Source: Phlebopus portentosus
Taxonomy: Eukaryota; Basidiomycota; Agaricomycetes; Boletales; Boletinellaceae
Assembly: GCA_037892935.1 (NCBI GenBank)
Contig: JAYXKI010000002.1
Location: 1,240,001-1,304,000, forward strand
Length of the DNA: 64,000 nucleotides
Direction of reading: 5' to 3'
In this document: positions 36,909 through 47,863 of the stretch, in pieces
Layout of the letters: each line of letters starts with the position of its first letter
Position numbering within the stretch: position 1 is the stretch's first letter
Translations under genes and position numbers: made by a program
The notes under the pieces: generated by a model
Told to the model about the DNA's origin: nothing
What the model saw: only the letters and a program-made list of their open reading frames with translations
The model's database searches: none

Positions 36909-39305
36909 ATGGCTTCAGAAAGCTTTGGATTCCAGGCCGAGATCAGCCAGCTTCTCGACCTCATCATCAGTAAGTCAATTTGCATACTTTTGTCGCGTCT
37001 TGTTGCAGTCTTGTCTGACGCGCGCTTTTTTACAGACACTTTCTACAGCAATAAGGAGATTTTCCTTCGTGAAATAATCTCCAACTCTTCTGATGCACTC
37101 GACAAAGTCCGTTATGCCTCCCTTACAGACCCTTCCGTTCTCGAGTCCGAGAAGGATCTTTACATCCGCATCACTCCGGATAAGGAGAACAAGCTCTTGT
37201 GCATTCGTGATACTGGTATCGGTATGACAAAGGCCGACCTCATCAACAACCTCGGTACGATTGCGAAGTCTGGCACAAAGGTAATGTCTTCTTTGTTGAC
37301 TGTATGCATGCGAATTGTGTACTGACTGACTCGCCTTTAGGGTTTCATGGAAGCACTCAGTGCTGGCGCGGATATTTCTATGATTGGCCAGTTCGGTGTC
37401 GGTTTCTACTCCGCGTACCTTGTTGCCGAGCGGGTACAAGTTATTTCGAAACACAACGATGACGAACAGTACATTTGGGAGTCTGCCGCCGGTGGCACTT
37501 TCACCATCACTCCCGATACCGTCAACCCACCGATCGGCCGTGGTACTGAGGTTCGCCTCTACCTCAAGGAAGACCAGCTTGAGTATCTTGAGGAGAAGAG
37601 GATCAAGGATATTGTCAAGAAGCACTCCGAATTCATCTCCTACCCGATCCAGCTTGCTGTGACGAAGGAGGTCGAGAAGGTGAGATGAAATTCGCTTTTC
37701 CTAAAATAACATATATTCTAACCGTCGATTTAAACTACAGGAGGTTGAAGACGAGGAGGAAGAGAAGGAAGAAGAGGACAAGGAGAAACCGAAGATCGAG
37801 GAGGTTGACGAAGACGAAGACAAAGAAAAGGGCAAGAAGAAAAAGACGATCAAGGAGAAGACTGTCGAGAACCAGGAGCTTAACAAGACGAAGCCTATCT
37901 GGACTCGTAATCCTAATGAAATTACTCAGGAGGAGTATGCAGCATTCTACAAAAGCTTGACGAACGACTGGGAGGACCACCTCGCCGTGAAGCATTTCTC
38001 CGTCGAAGGTCAGCTCGAGTTCAAGGCCATTCTGTTTGTCCCGAAGCGGTAAGTATTCTTCAACACTCGAGATAATGAGCGCGTATCTAACTATTCGTCT
38101 TAGAGCACCGTTCGATCTCTTTGAATCAAAAAAGAAACGAAACAACATCAAGCTCTACGTCCGCCGTGTATTCATCATGGATGACTGCGAGGAGCTGATG
38201 CCTGAGTACCTCAACTTCATCAAGGGTATCGTCGACTCCGAAGATCTTCCTCTGAACATCTCGCGAGAGACGCTTCAGCAGAACAAGATTCTTAAGGTTA
38301 TCCGCAAAAACATCGTCAAGAAGTGCCTTGACCTCTTCCAGGAGATCGCGGAGGACAAGGATAACTTCACGAAGTTTTACGAGGCGTTCGGCAAGAACAT
38401 CAAACTCGGTGTTCACGAGGATGCACAGAACCGCAGCAAGCTCGCTGAGTTCTTGCGCTTCCATTCGACGAAGGCGTTGGATGAGCAGATCTCGTTGAAG
38501 GGTAAGTTATTATACGTTTTTAGTCACTGATTTCCTAACTGTGATTCCAGACTACATCACTCGCATGCCTGAGATCCAGAAGTCCATCTACTACCTTACC
38601 GGCGAATCGCTCAACGCCGTTAAGGACTCTCCCTTCCTTGAGGCCCTTAAGAAGAAGAACTTCGAGGTGCTACTCCTCGTTGACCCGATCGACGAATACG
38701 CTATTACTCAGCTCAAGGAGTTCGAGGGTCACAAGCTCGTCTGCGTATCAAAAGAAGGTCTCGAGCTTGAAGAGACCGAAGAGGAGAAGAAGGCGCGTGA
38801 GGCTGAGGCTGCTCAGTTCGAAGAGCTCTGCAAAGTCATGAAGGATGCTCTCGGTGACAAAGTTGAGAAGGTCGTTGTCTCGAACCGCGTCACCGATTCG
38901 CCGTGTGTACTCGTTACTGGTCAATTCGGCTGGTCAGCGAACATGGAGCGTATCATGAAGGCTCAAGCACTACGTGATGCTTCGATGTCATCGTACATGG
39001 CGTCAAAGAAGACCCTCGAGCTGAACCCGGCCAATCCGATCGTCAAGGTTCTCAAAAACAAGGTCGCCGAGGACAAGGCGGACAAGTCCGTTCGTGACCT
39101 TACATACCTGCTCTTCGAGACGTCCCTCCTCACTTCTGGGTTCGTCTTGGATGAGCCAACATCATTCGCTAAGCGCATCCACCGCATGATTGCTCTCGGT
39201 CTCGACGTCGACGAGGAACAGACTCCGGCAGAGGCCCCTGCTGCGGAGACCTCTGCTCCTGCTGCAGAACCCGCCGCTGCGTCTGCTATGGAGGAAATTG
39301 ACTAG
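36909..39305 (+). CDS. HSP90: cytosolic HSP90 chaperone with C-terminal MEEID
   Basis: ATP-dependent dimeric chaperone of the cytosol. Six exons (36909-36969, 37036-37280, 37341-37679, 37741-38048, 38104-38501, 38551-39305) give 701 residues. N-terminal GHKL ATPase motifs are present: [16 protein letters not shown] (catalytic Glu and the Asn/Asp of motif N), [24 protein letters not shown] and [16 protein letters not shown] charged linker rich in Glu/Lys follows (exon 4 start). Next are the middle domain ([16 protein letters not shown]) and the dimerisation domain. The final residues are MEEID rather than the usual MEEVD that binds TPR co-chaperones. Heat-shock control is indicated by the upstream element. 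Confidence 0.97.
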
Positions 39306-39604
39306 ATGCTGTTTCATGATTGTTGACGTTCTTTACGCTTTTCTTATATTTTACTGTTCTGTATTTCTGCGTTTTACGGCTTTGGGCACGCTTCGGCATC
39401 TACAACCTTGCAATGTTCTAGTACATGTATCTCATTTATGCATGAATATAAAAAAGGCTCAATAGTCTAATTCGTGTTTGTTTGCATGGACGAAGATGAT
39501 GAAAGTTAGAGGATTAAAGATACAATCACATGCTAAAGCTACATAATGATAATCTACACGTACTAGCCTACATTAAAAGGACCTACCAGCCATTAGACCG
39601 GGTA

Positions 39605-42600
39605 TTAAGCGGAAATATGAGTAATCGGTGAAATGAGGCCCGTTAGCCCGGAAGCCTTCGCATTCAAGACCTCCAATTGTGCATGCAAATCATCCATCTC
39701 AATCCTGAGTCGTTCGTTCTCCTCCCGCAGAGCTCTGTTGCTCCTTTCCAATGAACTTCGTTGATTCGCCTGTTCGCTGAGCATTTGCTCCACATCTCGT
39801 CGCTGAGGCTCGACACGGTTCGCTGTGCGAAGACTTGCCTCCAGAGATTGGATACGATATCGGTATTTCCTACGAACGCAAGGTAAGAAAAGCAACAATA
39901 TTAAGACATTACGAAAGACTCACTGAGCGTCGGCGTCTGCATCTACCAAAGCTTTCTCATACCCTTCAATGCGCAGCTTCATCTTCTGGTGCTCGCCTAT
40001 CAATTGTGCCATCTCCTTCGCTTGTTCATTGTATTGATTAATATCCTTATTCCTGTTAGACGAGTTAAGAGACTAAATCTCGTACGTCGATTGAGACGAC
40101 ATACCATAAGCGAAGCATAGCGGTGAGTTGCTCGATTCTTTTCTCGTAGTCCCTTAGGCGGTTGACTTTGGGTGCATCAGCTTTGATCTGCGCTTCGAGC
40201 TCGAAGACCCGATTCTGAGCCTCGTCCAGAAGCTTGCTTTGGGCGGCAAGATGTGCCTATTCGACCAGATGTGTGAGTTGCATCCTGTATGAAATTGCTG
40301 AAACATACCCGTAAGTCAGCATTCTCGCTGCGCAGCGCATTGGCTTTTGCTAGCCAGGCCTTCCTCTCCGTTCGCAGATCGTTCAGTCTTGATGATAGTT
40401 CCTCACTCCACTCAGCCGCATCTTTCTTATTCTTCAAAGTCTGATCTTGATGCTTCTTCATCTCTTTCTGCAGTTCTTGAAGTCTTGTTCTGTAGTCGCG
40501 CAATCTTTCTTGCTAGATAACGGAATGTAGCGTCAGAAAATGAGATGAACCAAATAACCATATGAAGCATTACTAGTCTTTGCTGCTCGTTCTCTGCGCT
40601 CTTCGTTAACACCTCGTCGTGGTGAAGCCGCCCGATATGTCTGACGTTTTCCCGCTTCAGCCACAGCTCAAAATTGAGTTCGGTGCGTAGGAGCAGAACT
40701 TCTCTTTGCAAGCACGCGATCGTCTCGCTTATTTGTGTAGGTATCCTGAGCTCGTCAGTCGGAGAGGCAGCTTCAGAAATCATCGACGGATCGACAGAGC
40801 TCGATCGGCTAGGAGTCGTGCTAGGTACTGTGCTGGGTGGAGGTGTGAAGAGAATGGAAGGCCACGCAGGTGCCTTCTCGGATACGTGGATATCTGCACC
40901 CGATTTTAGAGCGACAGAAGTTGCGATGAGGTCATGCAAAGATACTTTGCGCAGCCGCGGAGGAACCTCTTCGAGTTGAATATTCTTGAGAGTCGGTGTT
41001 TGCGTCGTAGTGATGTCGCCGCTGCGTCGAAGTTTTTGTACAGGCCGATTGGTCGAATCCAAATAACGTGAAGGGTCACTTTCCTGACTCGAAAATCCGT
41101 GTATCTCGGAATCCAGCATCATGCATTCTCCTATTATTCGCGACACGTCGAATTCCGACCAGCGCTCGCCGTTGCTCAGCTCTGAATCCACGTCATCAAT
41201 AAGAACGCTTGGATTGAACAAATGACTTCGAAGCAACGTCTGAAGAATGCAGGCATGAGTAAAAGCCGCGAAGCAGACAAGGCCGTACGCACTTTACCAG
41301 CTGTTCGTATTTGCAGATCGTCCAGTGCATCCTTCCATCCCACAGTCCAAGGAGATTCGACATTTCGTTGCTGAAGGTATTCAGCCGCATTACGAAGAAA
41401 ATGAACGGTGTTGCATGGAAAGAGGTAATATAGGAGTCCAAAGAATTGCTTGGGAACAGGCAGTGATCTCGTCGACAGATCAAATGTCCTTTCCAGGCGA
41501 ATCCAGTTCAGGTCTTCTCGAATTTCCAACTTCGTATATCGCATTTCTTTCAGACGCTCAACTTCTTCTTCCAATATGCTTTCTTCGATCCCTGCCACAG
41601 GTTCCTTATCTTCATAATCTAACAAGGCGGAGTAAGGTACCTTTTCTCCATGGGGAACTTGATCGAGAGCCGCTCTCCAGCATAGCACCCGCCCGAGTAT
41701 TCCATAAACACGAGGAAGGACACTTCGTAGCGTACCATAGGCCGTGATGGTCGCCACGGGAAGGAGCTTAACGAGAAGAGAAAGTTCTACGGCGCAAACG
41801 GTTGATGAATTGTCAACCTCGAGCGATCGATAAATACTCCCCATGAATGGGTGAGCAAATACCTCCGGCGCAATATCGGCAAATGACGGTTCCGCAGCGA
41901 GGCAGTCCAATAATGTGACTATTCGTAGTCGCGAGCTGGGAACTTCGAAACAATCCTGCATGATATCCATAAGCTCCTACAAATTGGGTTAGACTTCAAC
42001 AGCGAATAACCTCCGGTATATCTGACTCTGACTCACAGTTGATCTCGACAACCCATGTCTGATCAGTATCTCCTCTAAGTTGTCCTTCCACCAGATATTC
42101 TTGCTCTTTTGCATCTCATCCAGTTGCGCCCACTCCAAGATATCCTTCCCGGAACTTTCATTGAAGGCGTCTAGTAGAAACAGGTCAACCAGCCGCCTCC
42201 GAAAGTTCTTTACCATTTCTGGATCCTGTTCATCCTCTTCTAAGGCTTCTATTACGAGTCTTTTGGCAAGTTCGACGGCCGTCGGTCGCAGACGCGGATC
42301 TCGTAACGCAGGACGAATGAGGACTTCAAACCAGTTGGAGATGACGGTCGTTGCAGGTAGGATAGGCCGAGAGTGAACAAGGACATCTAGGAACACTTCG
42401 ACCGTTTGAAGCTGGTAAAAGTCGACATCCTCGCCATATATGTTCTGCAGCTCCTCTTCAAAGTCGCGGCGCTGTTGATCATCGTCATCTAATGCAGTTG
42501 CTTTACGGATCTCTTCGTCCAATACACGAAGAAAATCGTTTATTTCTGACTCCTCGGAGGAGTGCGATAGTAAAAGTCGGAGTCGCTTTGCGAGTTCAGG

Positions 42601-42609
42601 TAATGTCAT
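39605..42609 (-). CDS. TSC1: hamartin / TSC1 homologue
   Basis: Scaffold partner of TSC2, which restrains Rheb and TORC1 in fission yeast and animals (family knowledge). It starts MTLPELAKRLRLLLSHSSEE at 42609; the open frame upstream has no ATG. The N-terminal helical region has VEVFLDVLVHSRPILP and TAVELAKRLVIEAL. A hamartin core block reads FFGLLYYLFPCNTVHFLRNA. A Ser/Thr-rich linker is followed by a long coiled coil (IACLQREVLLLRTELNFELW; NRALREENERLRIEMDDLHA) to the end at 39605. Length near 900 residues fits the family. Several introns are present, and internal junctions are approximate. A CACGTG lies 75 nt upstream of the ATG. Confidence 0.82.
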
Positions 42610-42833
42610 GGCGATTGGTTGAAGATCAGGTTTAGGAGTGTGTAAAGTCTGTAACTTGAATGCTGTGCCAAAAGCTATTCGAGCACGTGACTTCACAAGA
42701 CGATTGACCCAGAGGACAGCCTTTCAAAATGAAATATATCGAGCAATAATTACTCCCTACGTTATACATCTATAAGCATACATTATATTGCAATGTCTGT
42801 GAACAATGCGCGAGATGGTTCTTTTGAGGCAGA

Positions 42834-45168
42834 TCAGTACAATTTCTTGATTTGCTTCTCGATATCCTCGGGCGATAATTTGATGTCTAATTGAAATTAG
42901 AAACCTACTCAAAATCAATCATTAACTTCACTTACATTTCTGCGGATCTGTGGATTACAAGGTGATTTCATGTTAGTCTGATGAAGTCCAACGGAAAGTT
43001 TTTTTCGTACTTTTGCTGAAGTCCTTGTTCTTCTGAATAAACCTCTGAAGGCTGGGAACAACTAGCCTTGACGCTTCCTCCGCCAATGCTTCTCTACCAC
43101 GGTCGTCGTCCGGTAAAACACGTACAGCGCGGTGGCGTTCAACAATTTCCTCGAATACATCATAAAAGCGGGTAAACTTCTCTTTGACCGACGCTTTGCC
43201 ACTTCCTCCTGAACCAGGTCCATCGCCGAGCACTTGCAATAATGGAGAGTAGTTTGCTTCAAAATACCCTGCTTTCGCAGTGCGGAAGCTGGATTGTAGA
43301 GCGTTTCGCGCAGGGGGAGCGAGGAGAGCTTCCACGGGCGCGGTATCTGAGGATGAGTCGAGCAGAGAATTGAGAAAATAGGAGACGTTGTTCAGAAGGA
43401 AGATGGAGCCGACAGCGGGTCTGCGGGATGTACGAGACAATGCTGTTAGAGTTAACAGAGTAGTATTGACGATATCGTCTATAATTGATTTACATAAGTC
43501 TCAAAATAAAGCAGATATCAAAGTCGGTAATGCTGCCGTACTCACAAAGATAGTGTTCGATGATGATACTTTCATCACCCTCTCCGAGTTTTGGACCTTT
43601 GGACGTCTGAACTACGCCTTCTCCCATTTTCCAGTTACCGTCACCAAGCGTTAATAGTGAGGATCCAGCAGCATCCTGAACCGCTGGGATAGCGGTCATA
43701 TATTTAACAACCTAGACTTCATTCAGTACGAGCATCATGCTTAATGACTCGGGACTCACGGTCTCAGTGATTTCAGCTACATCCGTTCCAATCTCTGTCC
43801 TGGGTACAGCAGCGAGCTTGATATCCGCGAGAAATTCGGGGAAGCTCCGTAAACAAACTGCTCGCAAGCTGTGCAGACCCTCTTTCAAGGCATTAATGTT
43901 GGCGGTTGATCCATTCGCACGTCTTTTGATAACGTCCTCCCATCGTTGTGTGATCTCCGGGCTTGCGAGATAGCCGTGCGTGGCAAGCGCGAGAAAAGTG
44001 TTGTGGTGTAGTGCTCGCTTGACGCGGTTGGTAAGCTGAGTCAAGGAAGTAGAAAGAAGAGTAAGGAGTGGTGTGAGTAGCGAAGCATAGGTGCCTGCAA
44101 GTTGAGCTTGCGATGGAAGGAGGGTAAGCTCCGTTAGAACGTTGTATTCATTCTAGACAAAAGTTTAAACTTGAGCGGATCCCAGGCATATCATGAGTAA
44201 CCAATCACCTCTGCAACGTTTATCACATCCTCGACCCAAGCTCCAAATTCTCTTCCTTCTTTAATACTAACCTCGGCCGCGTTAGTATCTCTACCGCTGC
44301 CGTATCCTTCACCACGACCTTCAACGACTCGCTTCGCGTCGACTTCTAGGCACTTTCGTAGCCACGCACCCCGCATATCTGCGTAACCTCTCTGTGCATC
44401 TAACAGGGCCGACTGTATGGCTATCGCAGCAGGGTGAGAAGGATGCGTTGCAGGGACTGGGAGCGTGCGAAGGAACGAAACTATCGGTCGTAATGCTTGA
44501 ACGATGTCTTCGGGAAATGGTACGAAGACGGAGTTCGAATTATTGTCGAATGATGTTCGTTCGGGAGGAGTACCGGACGATGCCTCCGCAACGTACTTTG
44601 TGTATAGTTGTGCAAGCTTCTTTGCTCCGGCCTCCACTAATCGTGCCTACAGCAGGACATGTTCTTAAGACAATCCAATTAAAACCAAAGTCTAAAGAAA
44701 TCTCACTGTTTCCTGAGACTCCTCTGACGTGACACCTTTGAAAGCGATGCTCGCATTCATTCGCTCGAGCGCGTCAATGTATACGTCCAACTGGGTTGCC
44801 TGAGGCCTGCACACAAACATGTTCAACGGAATGCTACGATGTCACAGTTTGACCGGCATACCCTCGTAAGATCAGGCCCTCCTCTTCTGCAAGGCCCTGT
44901 TGACTTGATGCAACTTCATCAATAAGCTGAAGTGTACTCTCGATGTCTATTTAAGCATCAGGAGGGAACATTATATCCGTAGGACGGAATTCTCACTGGC
45001 CGACCTTCTATTCAACAGCTGCGTGGAGCTATGAAGAGGCAGTATTGACTTCTCTAGTTTCAAGAGCCGGGTATCGAAATTAGTGAGAATCGAAATCATT
45101 CGTTGCGAGATTTGTCGTGTTTTGTTGAGATTTTGTTCCAACTCTCGTCGGTCTGGTAAGCTGGGCAT
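42834..45168 (-). CDS. EXO70: exocyst subunit EXO70
   Basis: Subunit of the octameric exocyst that tethers secretory vesicles at growth sites. It starts MPSLPDRRELEQNLNKTRQI at 45168. An N-terminal coiled coil (ISQRMISILTNFDTRLLKLE) leads into the helical rod with IVSFLRTLP, the family block VGSIFLLNNVSYFL and a C-terminal basic block around VPSLQRFIQKNK. The protein ends LSPEDIEKQIKKLY, the typical Exo70 C-terminus, with a stop at 42834-42836. Several short introns are present; the exons around 45000-44640 are the least certain. Confidence 0.9.
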
Positions 45169-45502
45169 TTGTAGGGATACAACGAACGTCTCACCAGCTC
45201 AATTTCTGCTGCTTCATCCTCCATATGTGGCAGCTCGTAGCAAGGCTCTGAAGCCTATGGTGTGCACAGCGCGCTTTACTAGCGTCCCTTTTTTGGCTTA
45301 TATAGCCCGTATCCAGTGTCTTGTGTGTGAAGTGAGCCTAAAAGAACAGTCCGCCGATCCCTGATCAGTGATTTGCGTAAACCAGATTGCGTTACGTAAT
45401 CATAAAATTCACAGCAGGATGGACACTACACGACAAATCAGATTCTAACAAGCCCGCCCTGTTGCCTGCGACTTTAGACGAACTTCTGAGTTAACATCAA
45501 TC
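45169..45502. other. divergent promoter, EXO70 / alpha-NAC
   Basis: A 334-nt region between outward-pointing start codons. A TATATA-containing stretch is present near 45297. No gene is seen. Confidence 0.5.
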
Positions 45503-46257
45503 ATGTCGGCGACCATCGAAGAGATCTCTGACCACTCCGACCACGACCACGACCACGATCACGACCACGACCATGATGAGGATCCGACTTCGACGGCTGC
45601 GCTTGAAAAAGTTCAGTCTCGTGCGGAGCGTAAGGCGCGCAAGGCGCTCTTAGGCTTAGGTCTAAAGAAAGTGCCTCAGATCACTCGAGTCACCCTTCGA
45701 AGGCCGAAGAATGTGCGTGCCCCCTGTCTCATTTTTGGGAAGAAGCTATAAGGTTTTTGTTCGTTGATTTCAGATTCTCTTCGTAATCGCGTCACCCGAC
45801 GTGTACAAGTCGCCTAATAGTGATTGCTATATCGTCTTTGGCGAGGCCAAGGTGGGTGTTCTCAAGAAAAATATTTCAATCTCGGATGACGGAATTATCT
45901 TCGTGCAGATCGAAGACGTCAACCAACAAGCGCAATTGAGTGCTGCTCACCATCTAGCTCAGAGCGGAGCGGGCATCGGCAGTAACAACCAAGCATCGCA
46001 AAAAGCTGCTGCCGCCGATGACGACGATCAAATGCCAGCTCTCGAGCCTGCAGAAGAGGAGGGTCCTATTGACGAGACAGGCCTCGACCCGAAGGAGATT
46101 GAACTTGTGATGGCCCAAGTGAACTGCTCTCGTGCCAAGGCAGTTAAGGTGCTCAAGGAAAACGGAGGAGACATCATCAATGCCAGTCAGTTATTCCTTG
46201 TTCCTCCGTTATTGATTTATTTAAAGTTGCTGTTCAGTTATGGCCGCGACGGACTGA
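45503..46257 (+). CDS. EGD2: nascent polypeptide-associated complex subunit alpha
   Basis: Ribosome-associated chaperone subunit that shields nascent chains. Three exons (45503-45712, 45774-46185, 46238-46257) give 213 residues. The NAC domain is clear: [39 protein letters not shown] and YIVFGEAKV. The UBA domain is [20 protein letters not shown] through GGDIINAIM, with the last seven residues in a 20-nt exon. The N-terminus has a run of alternating Asp-His (residues about 10-26) in place of the usual plain acidic stretch. Confidence 0.95.
45532..45576 (+). repeat. in-frame His-Asp dipeptide repeat in alpha-NAC
   Basis: A GACCAC-type hexamer repeat encodes alternating Asp and His, roughly [20 protein letters not shown]. 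The units differ slightly in their third codon positions, so the peptide rather than the DNA may be maintained. The region precedes the NAC domain. Confidence 0.8.
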
Positions 46258-46448
46258 TCTGTACTCGCACCTGTGTATGCTATCTGTCGTTGTCATTGCT
46301 CCGAATTTTGTATTCTCTTGCTTCGTGTTCATCAATGAGAAGTGCTCTGCTTACAGAGCTGTTGGTATTTGTCGCGAACGAGAGCAACGGATAACGACTC
46401 GAGTGCAAGTTTTAAGATTTTTCTGGCCTTTATCCAAAATGGTCACGG

Positions 46449-47432
46449 TTACTTTTGATACAACCTAAATTCGACATAGCAGTTTGACCTCTCCCAGCCA
46501 TCTCTTATTATTTCTATATACTTCTTCGGTCGTATTTGTATGCAGCGCGAGCTTCCTTCCTCTGAAGCTGGCGACCCTTCGTCGGTATCCAATTCCTGAG
46601 CCGCTGCAATCACCAAGTCCCGCAATTGCCCTTCTTCAAATAAGTGGTAATAACGATTGAAGATAGCAGGCGAATCTTCGGTTTCTCTTGATTGCATCTT
46701 CTCTAGCTTCTGCGAAGCGAAGCTATTAGTCATGACCCAGGGAACAAGAACGTCTTGTCCCCTGTGCTCTGAGTTCGTCTTCTCGACTGGACTTGGAATG
46801 GAACGTTTGGACAATTCGTCTTGCCGAACCGACCAGACATAGATGAGACCACGACCATGAGACGGGGACAAGCAGTTCAAAAGGTTCTGAAGGATAAGAA
46901 CGAGCGACATAAGATCAATGAGCCAATCCATCTCATGTACTTTGTGTCTTCACCTGTATGGAGTTTTTCCTTCGCTCGCGCGTTGAGAGATGATGAATCG
47001 TTGCGATGGAGATCGCAAAGTCCTAAACGAATTATAAGAAGTTCTAGAATACGTTTTCAAAGCATCACTTACAAAAGCGCCATTCCTCCAAGGGTTGTCA
47101 AGGACATCGGCGAGAACACATTCTCTGCTCCTCCCGCCAGCAAGCTTCGCAATGTCCAATAGTCGGACACTTCTGTCAAGACCGATAGTCCAGTACACTC
47201 CTTCCCTCTCCTGTGGAGCCATTAAATATTTCCCATTTCCACATCCAGCGTCAAGGCCGATATGTCCAGCAGGGATGCTTGCAAGGAAAGCAGCAACTAC
47301 TGGCCAGGGTTTATACCGAGTTGACGAGAAATGATGCGCAATGCTTTCATATATCGTATGGACGTAAGTCTCTTCATACGACGCAGGAGAGTCTGAGGAT
47401 GCGCTGGTGGGTATTACAGCCTTCGTAGACAT
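46449..47432 (-). CDS. TRM9: tRNA wobble-uridine carboxymethyl methyltransferase TRM9
   Basis: SAM-dependent methyltransferase that completes mcm5U/mcm5s2U at tRNA position 34. Three exons (47432-47073, 47022-46954, 46886-46449) give 288 residues. Motifs: ESIAHHFSSTRYKPWP, SAM-binding GLDAGCGNGKYL, IGLDRSVRLLDIA, DFAISIATIHHLSTRERR, GRGLIYVWS, and the late family blocks FNRYYHLFEEGQL and DGWERSNCYVEF. No AlkB-like domain is fused. It is convergent with alpha-NAC and divergent from the F-box-like gene. Confidence 0.93.
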
Positions 47433-47486
47433 GGAGACAGGGGTCAAAATCAAATTGACTTCAAAGTATGATGTAATTGAGAAGAG

Positions 47487-47622
47487 GACATCGCAAAATT
47501 CTGCACGAGTTTTATAACCGCGTATGCGGTTTATGTCCTTATGAGCTTTTATATTCGGTTATAATTGCTTGCTTATAAACTGACGTAATACGACAAAATA
47601 CTGTGCAGAATTTTGCGATGTC
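47487..47622. repeat. 20-bp perfect inverted repeat flanking 96 bp
   Basis: Bases 47487-47506 (GACATCGCAAAATTCTGCAC) are the exact reverse complement of 47603-47622. The 96-nt interior is A/T-rich and has a smaller palindrome (CCGC-gtat-GCGG). The repeat does not extend by a base on either side, and no target-site duplication is evident. It sits in the divergent promoter of TRM9 and the F-box-like gene. Confidence 0.85.
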
Positions 47623-47863
47623 GATCGTAGATAGTTATTAGTTAATATTAAGATCTTTCTATCCCAATATTATTGTACCCTTGGATCTATCCTATGCTAA
47701 AGGATGGGACGATACGACCGGTAGGAATAAAATAAATGAGTTTGCGTATTTACTTTAGGATGCGGGAATTCCCGAGGCGTGGCTGACCCACCCCTACCTT
47801 ACTTACTGTAAAAAGTCCGACCAGCGCCACACTATCTTGTATCCAACCTCGTCCGCCGGGAGG

